This document shows positions 24,260-31,123 of a DNA stretch of 31,123 nucleotides, in pieces (the first letter of the stretch is position 1; each line of letters starts with the position of its first letter). Below the pieces are notes generated by a model that did no database searches, was not told where the DNA came from, and saw only the letters and a list, made by a program, of their open reading frames with translations. Location: positions 1-31,123 of the forward strand of contig JASBYZ010000007.1 in the NCBI GenBank assembly GCA_029983705.1, read 5' to 3'. The position numbers were made by a program, and so were the translations under genes. Source of the stretch: Coriobacteriales bacterium (GTDB taxonomy: Bacteria > Actinomycetota > Coriobacteriia > Coriobacteriales > JAEZZM01).

Positions 24260-24770
24260 CTCTGGTGAACAGCTTTCAAACTTATTTGATGATGTGCTCT
24301 CACGTGCAAATTTAAAAACAAGTTCAAAAAATAATAGCTTTATACATGTAGTGCGTTGGGATTCTGTAAGCGATGAAAGAACAAAAGCACATACTGATGG
24401 TGTGTTTTATTTAGAGGATAACAATAAGCGTATCTTAATTGTTTATGTAGATAATCCAGTATGGGTTGCAGAATTTAATATGGATAAGATGCTCTATCTC
24501 ACTCGAATAAAACTTAAATATGGTACAGATTGGATAGATGACATCCATTTTAAAGTATCAAGTAGAACTCATAAACAAAAGAAGCAAGAACAATTACAAC
24601 AAAAGCAGGTACAAGAAGTACAAGCAAAAGATATCGTTTTAAGTTCACGTGAACTTGATGAAATTCAATTGATGTGTTCCAATATTACAAACAAAAAATT
24701 ACGGTCTCAAATTATCTCCAGTATGACCGCTTATAAAAAATGGTCTCATCAACAAAATGAAATCAATTAA
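24249..24770 (+). CDS. dciA: DUF721-family protein (DciA-like)
   Basis: 173 residues. The DUF721 core is recognisable as V-R-W-D-S-V near residue 35, K-A-H-T-D-G-V, then I-V-Y-V-D-N-P-V-W-V-A-E-F and a final strand I-H-F-K-V. DciA proteins are the ancestral loaders or operators of the DnaB helicase. The second half is a Gln/Lys-rich helical extension, longer than in minimal family members. The start is TTG 24249 inside the end of recF, with AGGTGATC a few bases upstream as an extended match to the 16S 3' end. Its place between recF and gyrB is typical of Actinobacteria. Confidence 0.85.
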   Translation: MRNNSGEQLSNLFDDVLSRANLKTSSKNNSFIHVVRWDSVSDERTKAHTDGVFYLEDNNKRILIVYVDNPVWVAEFNMDKMLYLTRIKLKYGTDWIDDIHFKVSSRTHKQKKQEQLQQKQVQEVQAKDIVLSSRELDEIQLMCSNITNKKLRSQIISSMTAYKKWSHQQNEIN

Positions 24771-24940
24771 TTCTTAAGAAAATTTAAAAAATATCAAAAT
24801 TATTAAAAACGAGCTTTAAATCTCTTTAGAATTGCTTTGGAGGGTTTATAGAGGTATAAAAACTACTTAAACACAAGCGGTTTTTAAGCTATTATAGTAA
24901 GAGTGTAAATCTAATGTAAAAGTATATGTAAGGAGTGTCC

Positions 24941-26863
24941 GTGGCTGATAAGAAGTCTCAACACTACGACGGCTCTGACATTCAAGTCTTAGAAGGACTT
25001 GAAGCTGTTAGAAAAAGACCAGGTATGTACATTGGATCTACCGGCCTTCCAGGACTCCATCACTTAGTATATGAGATTGTTGATAACTCTGTTGATGAGG
25101 CCTTAGCTGGATATGCTAGTAGAATTGATGTAACCATACACCCTGATAATTCATGTACCGTAATTGATAATGGTCGTGGTATTCCAGTTGATAAACATCC
25201 AAAATATAAAAAACCAGCACTTGAAGTTGTTTTAACTGTACTTCATGCAGGTGGTAAGTTTGGTGGTAGTGGATATAAGGTATCAGGTGGTCTCCACGGA
25301 GTAGGTATCTCTGTTGTAAATGCTTTATCTAAGCGCTTAAAAGTAGAAGTTAAGCGTGATGGTGGTATTTATGAGATGGAATTTTCACGTGGTAAAGTTA
25401 CTGAATCAATGCAAAAAACTGGTAATTCTAAAGCTACCGGTACTAAAGTAACTTTTTGGCCAGATCCAGAAATTTTTGATACCATAGTATTTGATCATGA
25501 AACTTTAGCTAAACGCTTACAGCAAATGGCATTTTTAAACAAAAATTTAAAAATTACATTTACTGACCAGCGTAAATTAGATGCTGAAGTTGAAGAGTTC
25601 CAATATTCAGGTGGTATTTCTGACTTTGTAAAATACTTAAATGAAGGTAAAGAAATTCTTCCAGGACTTTCTAAGCCAATTCATATTGAATCAGCACTTG
25701 ATGATACTGTTGTTGAGGTAGCTTGTCAGTGGAATAGTGGCTACCATGAGGTAGTTTATTCATTTGCAAATAACATTAATACCGTTGATGGTGGTACTCA
25801 CCTTGAAGGATTTAGAACTGCCCTCACACGTACTATTAATGATTACGCAAGAAAACAAGGTATTTTTAAAGAGAAAGACCAAAACCTTACCGGAGAAGAT
25901 ATTCGAGAAGGTTTAACCGCAATTGTTTCAGTAAAACTTACTAACCCACAATTTGAAGGTCAAACCAAAACAAAACTTGGTAACTCTAAAATGAGAACCT
26001 TAGTAATGCAGGAATTTTCTAAAGGTTTTGCAGAGTATCTCGAAGAACATCCAGCACCTGCTAAAGAGATTATTAAGAAAGCTCAAGGTGCTCAAAAAGC
26101 GCGTAATGCAGCTCGTAAAGCTCGTGAAGCTACAAGAAGAAAAGGTCTTCTTGAAACCGCTTCACTACCAGGTAAGCTTGCTGACTGCTCAATTAAAGAT
26201 GCTTCTATGACAGAAATCTACATTGTAGAGGGAGATTCTGCGGGTGGTTCTGCAAAGTCTGCTCGTGAGAGATCATTCCAAGCAATTCTTCCACTACGCG
26301 GAAAAATCTTAAATGTTGAGCGTGCAGGTCTTCATAGATCTCTATCATCAGACACCATCCAATCACTTATTACTGCAATTGGTACGGGTCTTGGTGATGA
26401 TTTTAATCTTGAAAAAGCTCGTTACCATAAAATCATTATCATGACCGATGCTGATGTTGACGGTGCTCACATTAGAATCTTACTTCTCACATTCTTCTAT
26501 AGATATATGAAGCCAGTTATTGATGCAGGCTATGTATACATCGCCCAGCCACCACTTTACAGACTTTCTATTGGAAGAAAGCATGAGTACATTTATAACG
26601 ACGACTTAATGCAAAAGAAACTTGCTGAGATAGAAGAGGGTACTAAATACACCATTCAACGTTATAAAGGTCTTGGTGAGATGGACCCAGAACAACTTTG
26701 GGAAACCACTATGGATCCAAAAAATAGAACACTTCTTCAAGTGACTATTGAAGATGCAGCAGCAGCTGAAAGATCTATTTCTGAATTAATGGGTTCACAG
26801 GTTGAATATCGTAAAGACTTTATTCAAGAACACGCAAAAGAAGTACGTAACTTAGATATTTAA
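24941..26863 (+). CDS. gyrB: DNA gyrase subunit B
   Basis: 640-residue ATPase subunit of gyrase. The GHKL domain shows EIVDNSVDEALAG, VIDNGRGIPVD and GGLHGVGISVVNAL. The TOPRIM domain shows EGDSAGGSAKSAR, PLRGKILNVE and TDADVDGAHIR, and the C terminus has RYKGLGEMDPEQLWETTM. The length is the short form, without the insert of E. coli GyrB. Two GTG codons compete: the one at 24935 is inside the AAGGAG, so GTG 24941, five bases downstream of it, is the better start. It lies 22 bp before gyrA and the two form an operon. The 170 bp before it are AT-rich and probably hold its promoter, though I could not fix a convincing one. Confidence 0.97.
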   Translation: MADKKSQHYDGSDIQVLEGLEAVRKRPGMYIGSTGLPGLHHLVYEIVDNSVDEALAGYASRIDVTIHPDNSCTVIDNGRGIPVDKHPKYKKPALEVVLTVLHAGGKFGGSGYKVSGGLHGVGISVVNALSKRLKVEVKRDGGIYEMEFSRGKVTESMQKTGNSKATGTKVTFWPDPEIFDTIVFDHETLAKRLQQMAFLNKNLKITFTDQRKLDAEVEEFQYSGGISDFVKYLNEGKEILPGLSKPIHIESALDDTVVEVACQWNSGYHEVVYSFANNINTVDGGTHLEGFRTALTRTINDYARKQGIFKEKDQNLTGEDIREGLTAIVSVKLTNPQFEGQTKTKLGNSKMRTLVMQEFSKGFAEYLEEHPAPAKEIIKKAQGAQKARNAARKAREATRRKGLLETASLPGKLADCSIKDASMTEIYIVEGDSAGGSAKSARERSFQAILPLRGKILNVERAGLHRSLSSDTIQSLITAIGTGLGDDFNLEKARYHKIIIMTDADVDGAHIRILLLTFFYRYMKPVIDAGYVYIAQPPLYRLSIGRKHEYIYNDDLMQKKLAEIEEGTKYTIQRYKGLGEMDPEQLWETTMDPKNRTLLQVTIEDAAAAERSISELMGSQVEYRKDFIQEHAKEVRNLDI

Positions 26864-26885
26864 GTAGCTTAAAGGAGAATTTTAA

Positions 26886-29480
26886 GTGGCTAACGATGAA
26901 ACAACATCATTAGATATTCACGGTGGAAACCTTGAAGCTGTTGAATTAAATCATGAAATGCGTGCTTCATTTCTTGAGTATTCAATGTCTGTTATTGTTT
27001 CCCGTGCTCTACCTGATGTACGAGATGGTTTAAAACCAGTTCATAGACGTATTTTATACGCTATGAATGAATCTGGAATTACCCCAACCAGACCACATAA
27101 AAAGTCTGCGTGGACTGTTGGTGAAGTTATTGGTAAGTACCACCCACATGGTGATACCGCAGTATATGACTCAATGGTAAGACTTGCTCAAGAGTTTTCT
27201 ATGAGACTACCTTTGGTAGATGGTCATGGTAACTTTGGTTCTGTTGATGGTGACCCTGCAGCTGCAATGCGTTATACAGAGTCACGTCTTACTAAAGCTG
27301 CAATGGAACTTTTGAGAGATCTTGATAAGGACACCGTTGATTGGCAACCAAACTACGATGAATCTTTACAAGAGCCAAAAGTTTTACCTTCAAGATTTCC
27401 TAACTTACTAGTTAATGGTTCATCAGGTATTGCAGTTGGTATGGCAACAAACATTCCTCCTCACAACTTAGGTGAGGTAGTTGATGGTGTATGTGCCATG
27501 ATTGACAATCCAGAAATTACTGATGATGAGTTAATTGAGTATATCCCTGGACCAGACTTTCCAACTGGTGCAGTTATTATGGGAACTGATGGAATTAAAA
27601 AGGCGTATAAAACCGGTAAAGGCTCAATTATTGTTAGAGCTAAAGCTCATATTGAGCAAACTTCTACCGGCAAAGCTCGCATTATCTTTACTGAAATTCC
27701 TTACCAAGTAAATAAGGGTAAGCTTCAAGAAAAGATTGCTCAACTGGTAAATGAAAAGCGTATTGAAGGAATTTCTGACTTACGTGATGAGTCTGACCGT
27801 AAGGGTATGCGCTTAGTTATTGAAGTAAAGCGTGATGCGATTCCTCAGGTAGTGTTAAATAACCTTTATAAACACACCCAGCTTCAAAGTACTTTTGGTG
27901 TTATTAACCTTGCTTTAGTAGATAACGCTCCTAAGCTCTTAACGCTTAAAGAAATGATTTACTACTACATTGAGCACCAAAGAGAAATTATAGTTAGAAG
28001 AACTCAGTATGATTTAGCTAAAGCTGAAGAGCGCGCTCATATCTTACGTGGTTTATTAATTGCTCTTGATAATATCGATGAAGTAATTCATATCATTAGA
28101 GACTCTCAAGACGATAAAGAAGCCCGCGAGAGATTGATGGAGCGCTTCAAGTTAAGTGAAGCTCAAACCAATGCAATTTTAGAGATGCGCTTAAGACGTC
28201 TTACCGGACTTGAGCGCGGTAAGATTGAAACTGAACTTGCTGAACTTGAAGAAAAGATTGCATACTTTAAAGAACTTTTAGCTAACCCACACTTAATTGA
28301 TGGGGTTATTAAAGATGAAATCACTGAAATTAAAGAGAAGTTTGCTGATAAGAGACGTACTGAAATCTCAAAAGCTGCAGTAGATATTGATGTAGAAGAT
28401 CTTATTGCAGAAGAGGATATGGTAGTTACCTTAACTCAAACTGGGTATGTAAAACGTCTTCCTGTAGCAACTTATCGCCAACAAAAACGTGGTGGTAAGG
28501 GTAAACAAGGACTTTCTTTAAAAGACGATGATTTTGTAGAAAATCTTTATGTAGCATCAACTCATGACTTTATCTTCTTCTTTACCACTAAGGGTAAGGT
28601 ATACCGAATTAAGGTTCATGAGATTCCTGTTGGCTCACGCCAAGCTCGCGGAACTGCTGCAATCAACCTCATACCTATTGAGCAAGATGAAAGAATTGCT
28701 GCTGCAATTACCGGTAAAGAAGCTGACGATGATGACTTCTTAATGTTTGCAACTAAGCAAGGTATGGTTAAGAAAACCAAGCTTTCTGAGTATGTGAAGT
28801 CTCGTCGTGACGGTATTATCGCCATCAAGCTCAAAGAAGACGATGAACTTATCGCTGTTCGTAAGGTTCAAGAAAACGATAAGATCATGCTAGTATCCTC
28901 CGCAGGTAAATTAATTACCTGGGATGAGTCTGATGCTCGTCCAATGGGAAGAGATACTCAAGGTGTAAAAGGTATGACCTTAAAGGTTGGTCAAAGCGTT
29001 TTAGGTATGGAAATTGCTCATACTGATAAGGGTGACCTCTTTGTAATTACCTCTAAAGGTTACGGAAAGAGAACTCCAATTAGTGAGTATCCAGTTCAAA
29101 AACGTGGTGGCCAAGGTATATTCACTATCTCAATTACTGAGAAAAAAGGTGAATTAGTGGGTATGAAGATTGTCGGGCCACAACATGAACTTATGATTAT
29201 TTCTGAAGAGGGAATAGTTATTCGTGTGAAGGCCGCCGATGCCCCACAACTTGGTCGTTCAACTCAAGGCGTTAAGATCATGAACCTTGATGATGACGAT
29301 AAGGTAACTGCCTTAACCAGACTTGTTGCTAAAAGTCCAAAAGAGAAATCTAAAGAGCTTGAAGGACAAGAAAGCTTAGATTTATCTGATGGAAATGTTA
29401 ATGAAGCAGTAGATTTAGGAGAGGATGCAGAAGAGGCATTGGCAGAAAACTTACTGTCAGATGATTTTAGTGAAGAATAG
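26886..29480 (+). CDS. gyrA: DNA gyrase subunit A
   Basis: 864-residue breakage-reunion subunit. The winged-helix domain carries RRILYAM and the quinolone-determining region H-P-H-G-D-T-A-V-Y-D, with Thr where E. coli has Ser83 and Asp at the Asp87 position, followed by AMRYTESRLT with the catalytic Tyr. The C-terminal wrapping domain contains the GyrA box QKRGGKG (about residues 534-540), which distinguishes gyrase from topoisomerase IV. The protein ends in an acidic tail. The start is GTG 26886 behind AAGGAG. The quinolone-region residues look like a natural wild type rather than a resistance change. Confidence 0.97.
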   Translation: MANDETTSLDIHGGNLEAVELNHEMRASFLEYSMSVIVSRALPDVRDGLKPVHRRILYAMNESGITPTRPHKKSAWTVGEVIGKYHPHGDTAVYDSMVRLAQEFSMRLPLVDGHGNFGSVDGDPAAAMRYTESRLTKAAMELLRDLDKDTVDWQPNYDESLQEPKVLPSRFPNLLVNGSSGIAVGMATNIPPHNLGEVVDGVCAMIDNPEITDDELIEYIPGPDFPTGAVIMGTDGIKKAYKTGKGSIIVRAKAHIEQTSTGKARIIFTEIPYQVNKGKLQEKIAQLVNEKRIEGISDLRDESDRKGMRLVIEVKRDAIPQVVLNNLYKHTQLQSTFGVINLALVDNAPKLLTLKEMIYYYIEHQREIIVRRTQYDLAKAEERAHILRGLLIALDNIDEVIHIIRDSQDDKEARERLMERFKLSEAQTNAILEMRLRRLTGLERGKIETELAELEEKIAYFKELLANPHLIDGVIKDEITEIKEKFADKRRTEISKAAVDIDVEDLIAEEDMVVTLTQTGYVKRLPVATYRQQKRGGKGKQGLSLKDDDFVENLYVASTHDFIFFFTTKGKVYRIKVHEIPVGSRQARGTAAINLIPIEQDERIAAAITGKEADDDDFLMFATKQGMVKKTKLSEYVKSRRDGIIAIKLKEDDELIAVRKVQENDKIMLVSSAGKLITWDESDARPMGRDTQGVKGMTLKVGQSVLGMEIAHTDKGDLFVITSKGYGKRTPISEYPVQKRGGQGIFTISITEKKGELVGMKIVGPQHELMIISEEGIVIRVKAADAPQLGRSTQGVKIMNLDDDDKVTALTRLVAKSPKEKSKELEGQESLDLSDGNVNEAVDLGEDAEEALAENLLSDDFSEE

Positions 29481-29494
29481 GATTTACTAAGTAT

Positions 29495-30187
29495 ATGACC
29501 TCTTTAAATTCTCAAATCAAGACCAACACCTCAAATAAAGGTGTTGGTCTTATTCAATTTGACCTCGATGGCACTATTTTAAATACCTATGAACAAATTC
29601 TTCAAGCTATGCGCTACACCATTAATGAGGTGTATAAGAAAAATTTAGGCGATGAAGAGCTTATGCATATGGTAGGCGTTCCTATTGTCGAGCAATTTCA
29701 AAAGTTTGTTCCAGAAGACCCTGATAAGGCACTTAAAACGTATTTAGAATTTGAGCACGCTAATGATTTAAGCGTAAAAGCATTTGATGGTATTCCTGAA
29801 CTTTTAGAGGCTATTAAGCAAGAGGGTTATCGAATGGTAATAGTTACCTCTAAAAGACATGAGGCTGCAAAACGAGAGCTTATAGAAAATAATCTTATAT
29901 CCTACTTTGATGCTTTAATTGGAGCAGATGATGTACCAAGAGGTAAGCCAGATCCATACCCAGTTGTTCATGCAGCTGATTTAAGCGGCTTTCCACTCCA
30001 GCAAGTGGTATATGTAGGAGATAGCCCTTATGATATGCAAGCAGCAAATAGTGCCAACGTATTTTCTATAGCAGTGGATTGGGGAATGTTTAAAAAAGAA
30101 TTATTGCTGTCTTTTAAGCCAGATGCTTATGTATATCACCCAAATGAAGTTTTAGGTGAAATTAAGAAGCTCTTACCTGCTCAATAA
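29495..30187 (+). CDS. HAD-family hydrolase, phosphoglycolate phosphatase/PpaX-like
   Basis: 230 residues. HAD motif I is F-D-L-D-G-T at 22-27, motif II is V-I-V-T-S-K-R and motif III/IV is V-G-D-S-P-Y-D-M, with a helical cap between them. This is the subfamily of phosphoglycolate phosphatases and the pyrophosphatase PpaX; the true substrate cannot be told. The first 17 residues precede the conserved fold and are encoded partly by a 12-bp inverted repeat (29519-29551). The ATG is 14 bp after gyrA, with no good Shine-Dalgarno sequence, so expression may depend on gyrA read-through. It is convergent with the DUF151 gene, with a gap of one base. Confidence 0.88.
   Translation: MTSLNSQIKTNTSNKGVGLIQFDLDGTILNTYEQILQAMRYTINEVYKKNLGDEELMHMVGVPIVEQFQKFVPEDPDKALKTYLEFEHANDLSVKAFDGIPELLEAIKQEGYRMVIVTSKRHEAAKRELIENNLISYFDALIGADDVPRGKPDPYPVVHAADLSGFPLQQVVYVGDSPYDMQAANSANVFSIAVDWGMFKKELLLSFKPDAYVYHPNEVLGEIKKLLPAQ
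29519..29551 (+). repeat. 12-bp perfect inverted repeat inside the 5' end of the HAD gene
   Basis: AAGACCAACACC (29519-29530) and GGTGTTGGTCTT (29540-29551) with a nine-base loop. In RNA this is a strong hairpin 38 bases after the gyrA stop. The following bases are AT-rich but are not a clean U-run, so it is an attenuator or mRNA-stability candidate rather than a clear terminator. Confidence 0.7.
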
Positions 30188-30188
30188 C

Positions 30189-30692
30189 TTATTTTGAATT
30201 AAAATCTGAAGGCTCAAGGGTTTGAACGAAGTTATGAAAATCTTCAATCTCTTGAGCTTCATCATAATCTTGCTTTCCTAAGATATAGGGGTATGAAGCT
30301 CTGTCCATTACCTCATCATTTACAAAAATAGGAGCGCCTGCACGTATAGCAAGTGCCATTGCATCTGATGGGCGTGAATCAACAGTTAATTTTTTATCGC
30401 CTTGTTCTAAATGAAGTTCAGCATAAAAGGTAGATCCATCAACTTTAACAATTGAAATAAATTTTAATTTAGCGCCTAAGGTTTCTAAAGTATTCATAAG
30501 TAGGTCATGGGTAATTGGTCTTGGGCGAGGAATGTTTTCAAGTGCCATTCCAATTGAAATAGCCTCATTAGGACCAATATAGATTGGTAGAATTCTTCCA
30601 GAAGTTTTAGACTCACCAAAAGGACGTAAAATTACCACCGAAGCGGACTGCTTTGGGTTTACTACCAAAGTTTCTATAAGAACTGGTATCAT
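30189..30692 (-). CDS. Bifunctional nuclease family protein (DUF151)
   Basis: 167 residues of the BFN/DUF151 domain. L-P-I-Y-I-G-P-N-E-A at about 36-45 and D-S-R-P-S-D-A-M-A-L-A-I-R are the family landmarks, and F-V-N-D-E-V follows as usual. The plant founder shows DNase and RNase activity; bacterial members are largely uncharacterised. The C-terminal 30 residues are acidic and extend past the domain. It starts at ATG 30692 with AAAGGAG five bases upstream. It is transcribed toward gyrA/HAD and away from the tRNAs. Confidence 0.9.
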   Translation of the reverse strand: MIPVLIETLVVNPKQSASVVILRPFGESKTSGRILPIYIGPNEAISIGMALENIPRPRPITHDLLMNTLETLGAKLKFISIVKVDGSTFYAELHLEQGDKKLTVDSRPSDAMALAIRAGAPIFVNDEVMDRASYPYILGKQDYDEAQEIEDFHNFVQTLEPSDFNSK

Positions 30693-30825
30693 ACTTACTC
30701 CTTTTAGATAATTATTTTCCGTACTTGAATATAGAGTTATACCCTTAAAGTATGTTAGAATGTGTGAATTAAACGTGAAATTAAGCGTTTATGCAGATGA
30801 ATTTTAAATCTTCAACAAAAATTTG

Positions 30826-30854
30826 TTGACTGAAAGCCAAAGCTGTAATAGATT
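30826..30854 (+). promoter_or_regulatory. Probable promoter of tRNA-Ile
   Basis: TTGACT (30826-30831) and TAGATT (30849-30854) with a 17-bp spacer. The tRNA starts 30 bases after the -10. The -35 is five of six and the -10 four of six to the vegetative consensus. Confidence 0.55.
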
Positions 30855-30883
30855 AGTCAAGCAGCTTTTTTAAAGCAAAAAGC

Positions 30884-30960
30884 GGGCCCATAGCTCAGTT
30901 GGCTAGAGCGCACGGCTGATAACCGTGAGGTCACTGGTTCGAATCCAGTTGGGCCCACCA
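30884..30960 (+). tRNA. tRNA-Ile (anticodon GAU)
   Basis: A 77-base cloverleaf with acceptor GGGCCCA paired to TGGGCCC and an encoded CCA. The D arm has AGCTCAGTTGGCTAGAGC. The anticodon stem CACGG/CCGTG encloses loop CTGATAA with GAT at 30918-30920, and the T loop is GGTTCGAATCC. It lies downstream of gyrA as in many Actinobacteria, not inside an rRNA operon here. Confidence 0.98.
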
Positions 30961-30977
30961 TTACTTTTACTTATAGG

Positions 30978-31010
30978 CACCCCAGCGCAAGCTGAGTAGC
31001 CGCTGGGGTG
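30978..31010 (+). terminator. Hairpin after tRNA-Ile, probable terminator
   Basis: CACCCCAGCG (30978-30987) and CGCTGGGGTG (31001-31010) form a 10-bp GC-rich stem with a 13-base loop, followed by TTTATATAT. The T-run is weak, but the stem is strong and lies 18 bp after the tRNA. Confidence 0.6.
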
Positions 31011-31046
31011 TTTATATATGTAAAAAATGTGATTGTCATAAGAATG

Positions 31047-31055
31047 TGCTAAAAT
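31047..31055 (+). promoter_or_regulatory. Possible extended -10 promoter of tRNA-Ala
   Basis: TGCTAAAAT, an extended -10 (TGn plus TAAAAT), lies 19 bases before the tRNA-Ala start. No -35 at proper distance is convincing. It would allow expression despite the hairpin after tRNA-Ile. Confidence 0.35.
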
Positions 31056-31074
31056 TCATTCTTGTCCTAAACGT

Positions 31075-31123
31075 GGGGGTTTAGCTCAGCTGGGAGAGCG
31101 CGGGCTTTGCAAGCCTGAGGTCA
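31075..31123 (+). tRNA. tRNA-Ala (anticodon UGC), 3' end cut by the window
   Basis: GGGGGTT acceptor strand, D arm AGCTCAGCTGGGAGAGC, and anticodon stem CGGGC/GCCTG with loop TTTGCAA. The anticodon TGC is at 31108-31110. The window ends in the variable-loop region, so the T arm and acceptor 3' strand are not seen. Confidence 0.93.

Noticed and set aside
24771..24934. Possible gyrB promoter (TATTAT at 24890-24895)
   Set aside because: The region is AT-rich enough for chance matches and no -35 at correct spacing is convincing.
30839..30868. AAAGCTG/CAGCTTT stem followed by T residues before tRNA-Ile
   Set aside because: It looks like a terminator, but the 7-bp stem has a 16-base loop that contains the likely tRNA -10 box, and no gene reads into it from the left on this strand.

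Overview
The window is the replication-origin region of a low-GC actinobacterium, most likely a Coriobacteriia (Atopobiaceae-like) chromosome. Three things support this. The order dnaA-dnaN-recF-DUF721(dciA)-gyrB-gyrA followed by tRNA-Ile and tRNA-Ala is the actinobacterial origin synteny. The leftward block rpmH-rnpA-yidD-yidC-khpB-rsmG-parA-parB sits on the other side. AddAB-type recombination proteins are present instead of mycobacterial AdnAB. The DNA is visibly AT-rich, and GTG and TTG starts are common. The species assignment is inference.

Left part (1-8 kb, accessory/housekeeping mix): the end of a probable WYL regulator, a DinG-type exonuclease-helicase with a GNAT acetyltransferase, an Rrf2/IscR-like regulator with a 26-bp operator-like palindrome over its own -10 box, a tail-anchored protein of unknown function, D-Ala-D-Ala ligase, an unknown three-helix membrane protein, and RlmN.

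Middle (7.9-14.1 kb): a leftward recombination locus, addA plus an addB that is split into two overlapping frames (+1 shift in a GGGG run). The start codon of addB lies in an 11-bp perfect hairpin whose loop carries the Shine-Dalgarno sequence.

Origin block (14.1-24.8 kb): a small membrane protein, parB and parA, a perfect parS, rsmG, khpB, yidC, yidD, rnpA and rpmH all run left. A roughly 600-bp AT-rich intergenic region with DnaA boxes follows. Then, running right, come a GHKL-ATPase/winged-helix regulator with no recognisable kinase module, dnaA, a second DnaA-box region with a DnaA-trio-like TTA run, dnaN, recF and dciA. Gene orientation diverges around 18.9-19.5 kb, as expected for two replichores leaving a bipartite oriC.

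Right part (24.9-31.1 kb): gyrB, gyrA, a HAD phosphatase with a 12-bp hairpin inside its first codons, a convergent DUF151 nuclease-family protein, tRNA-Ile(GAU), a hairpin, and a tRNA-Ala(UGC) cut by the window end.

The most interesting candidates are the ATPase-wHTH protein placed between the origin and dnaA together with a repeated 13-bp sequence next to it, the altered P-loop of DnaA, the hairpin and frame break of addB, and the complete absence of TGA stops among 29 genes.
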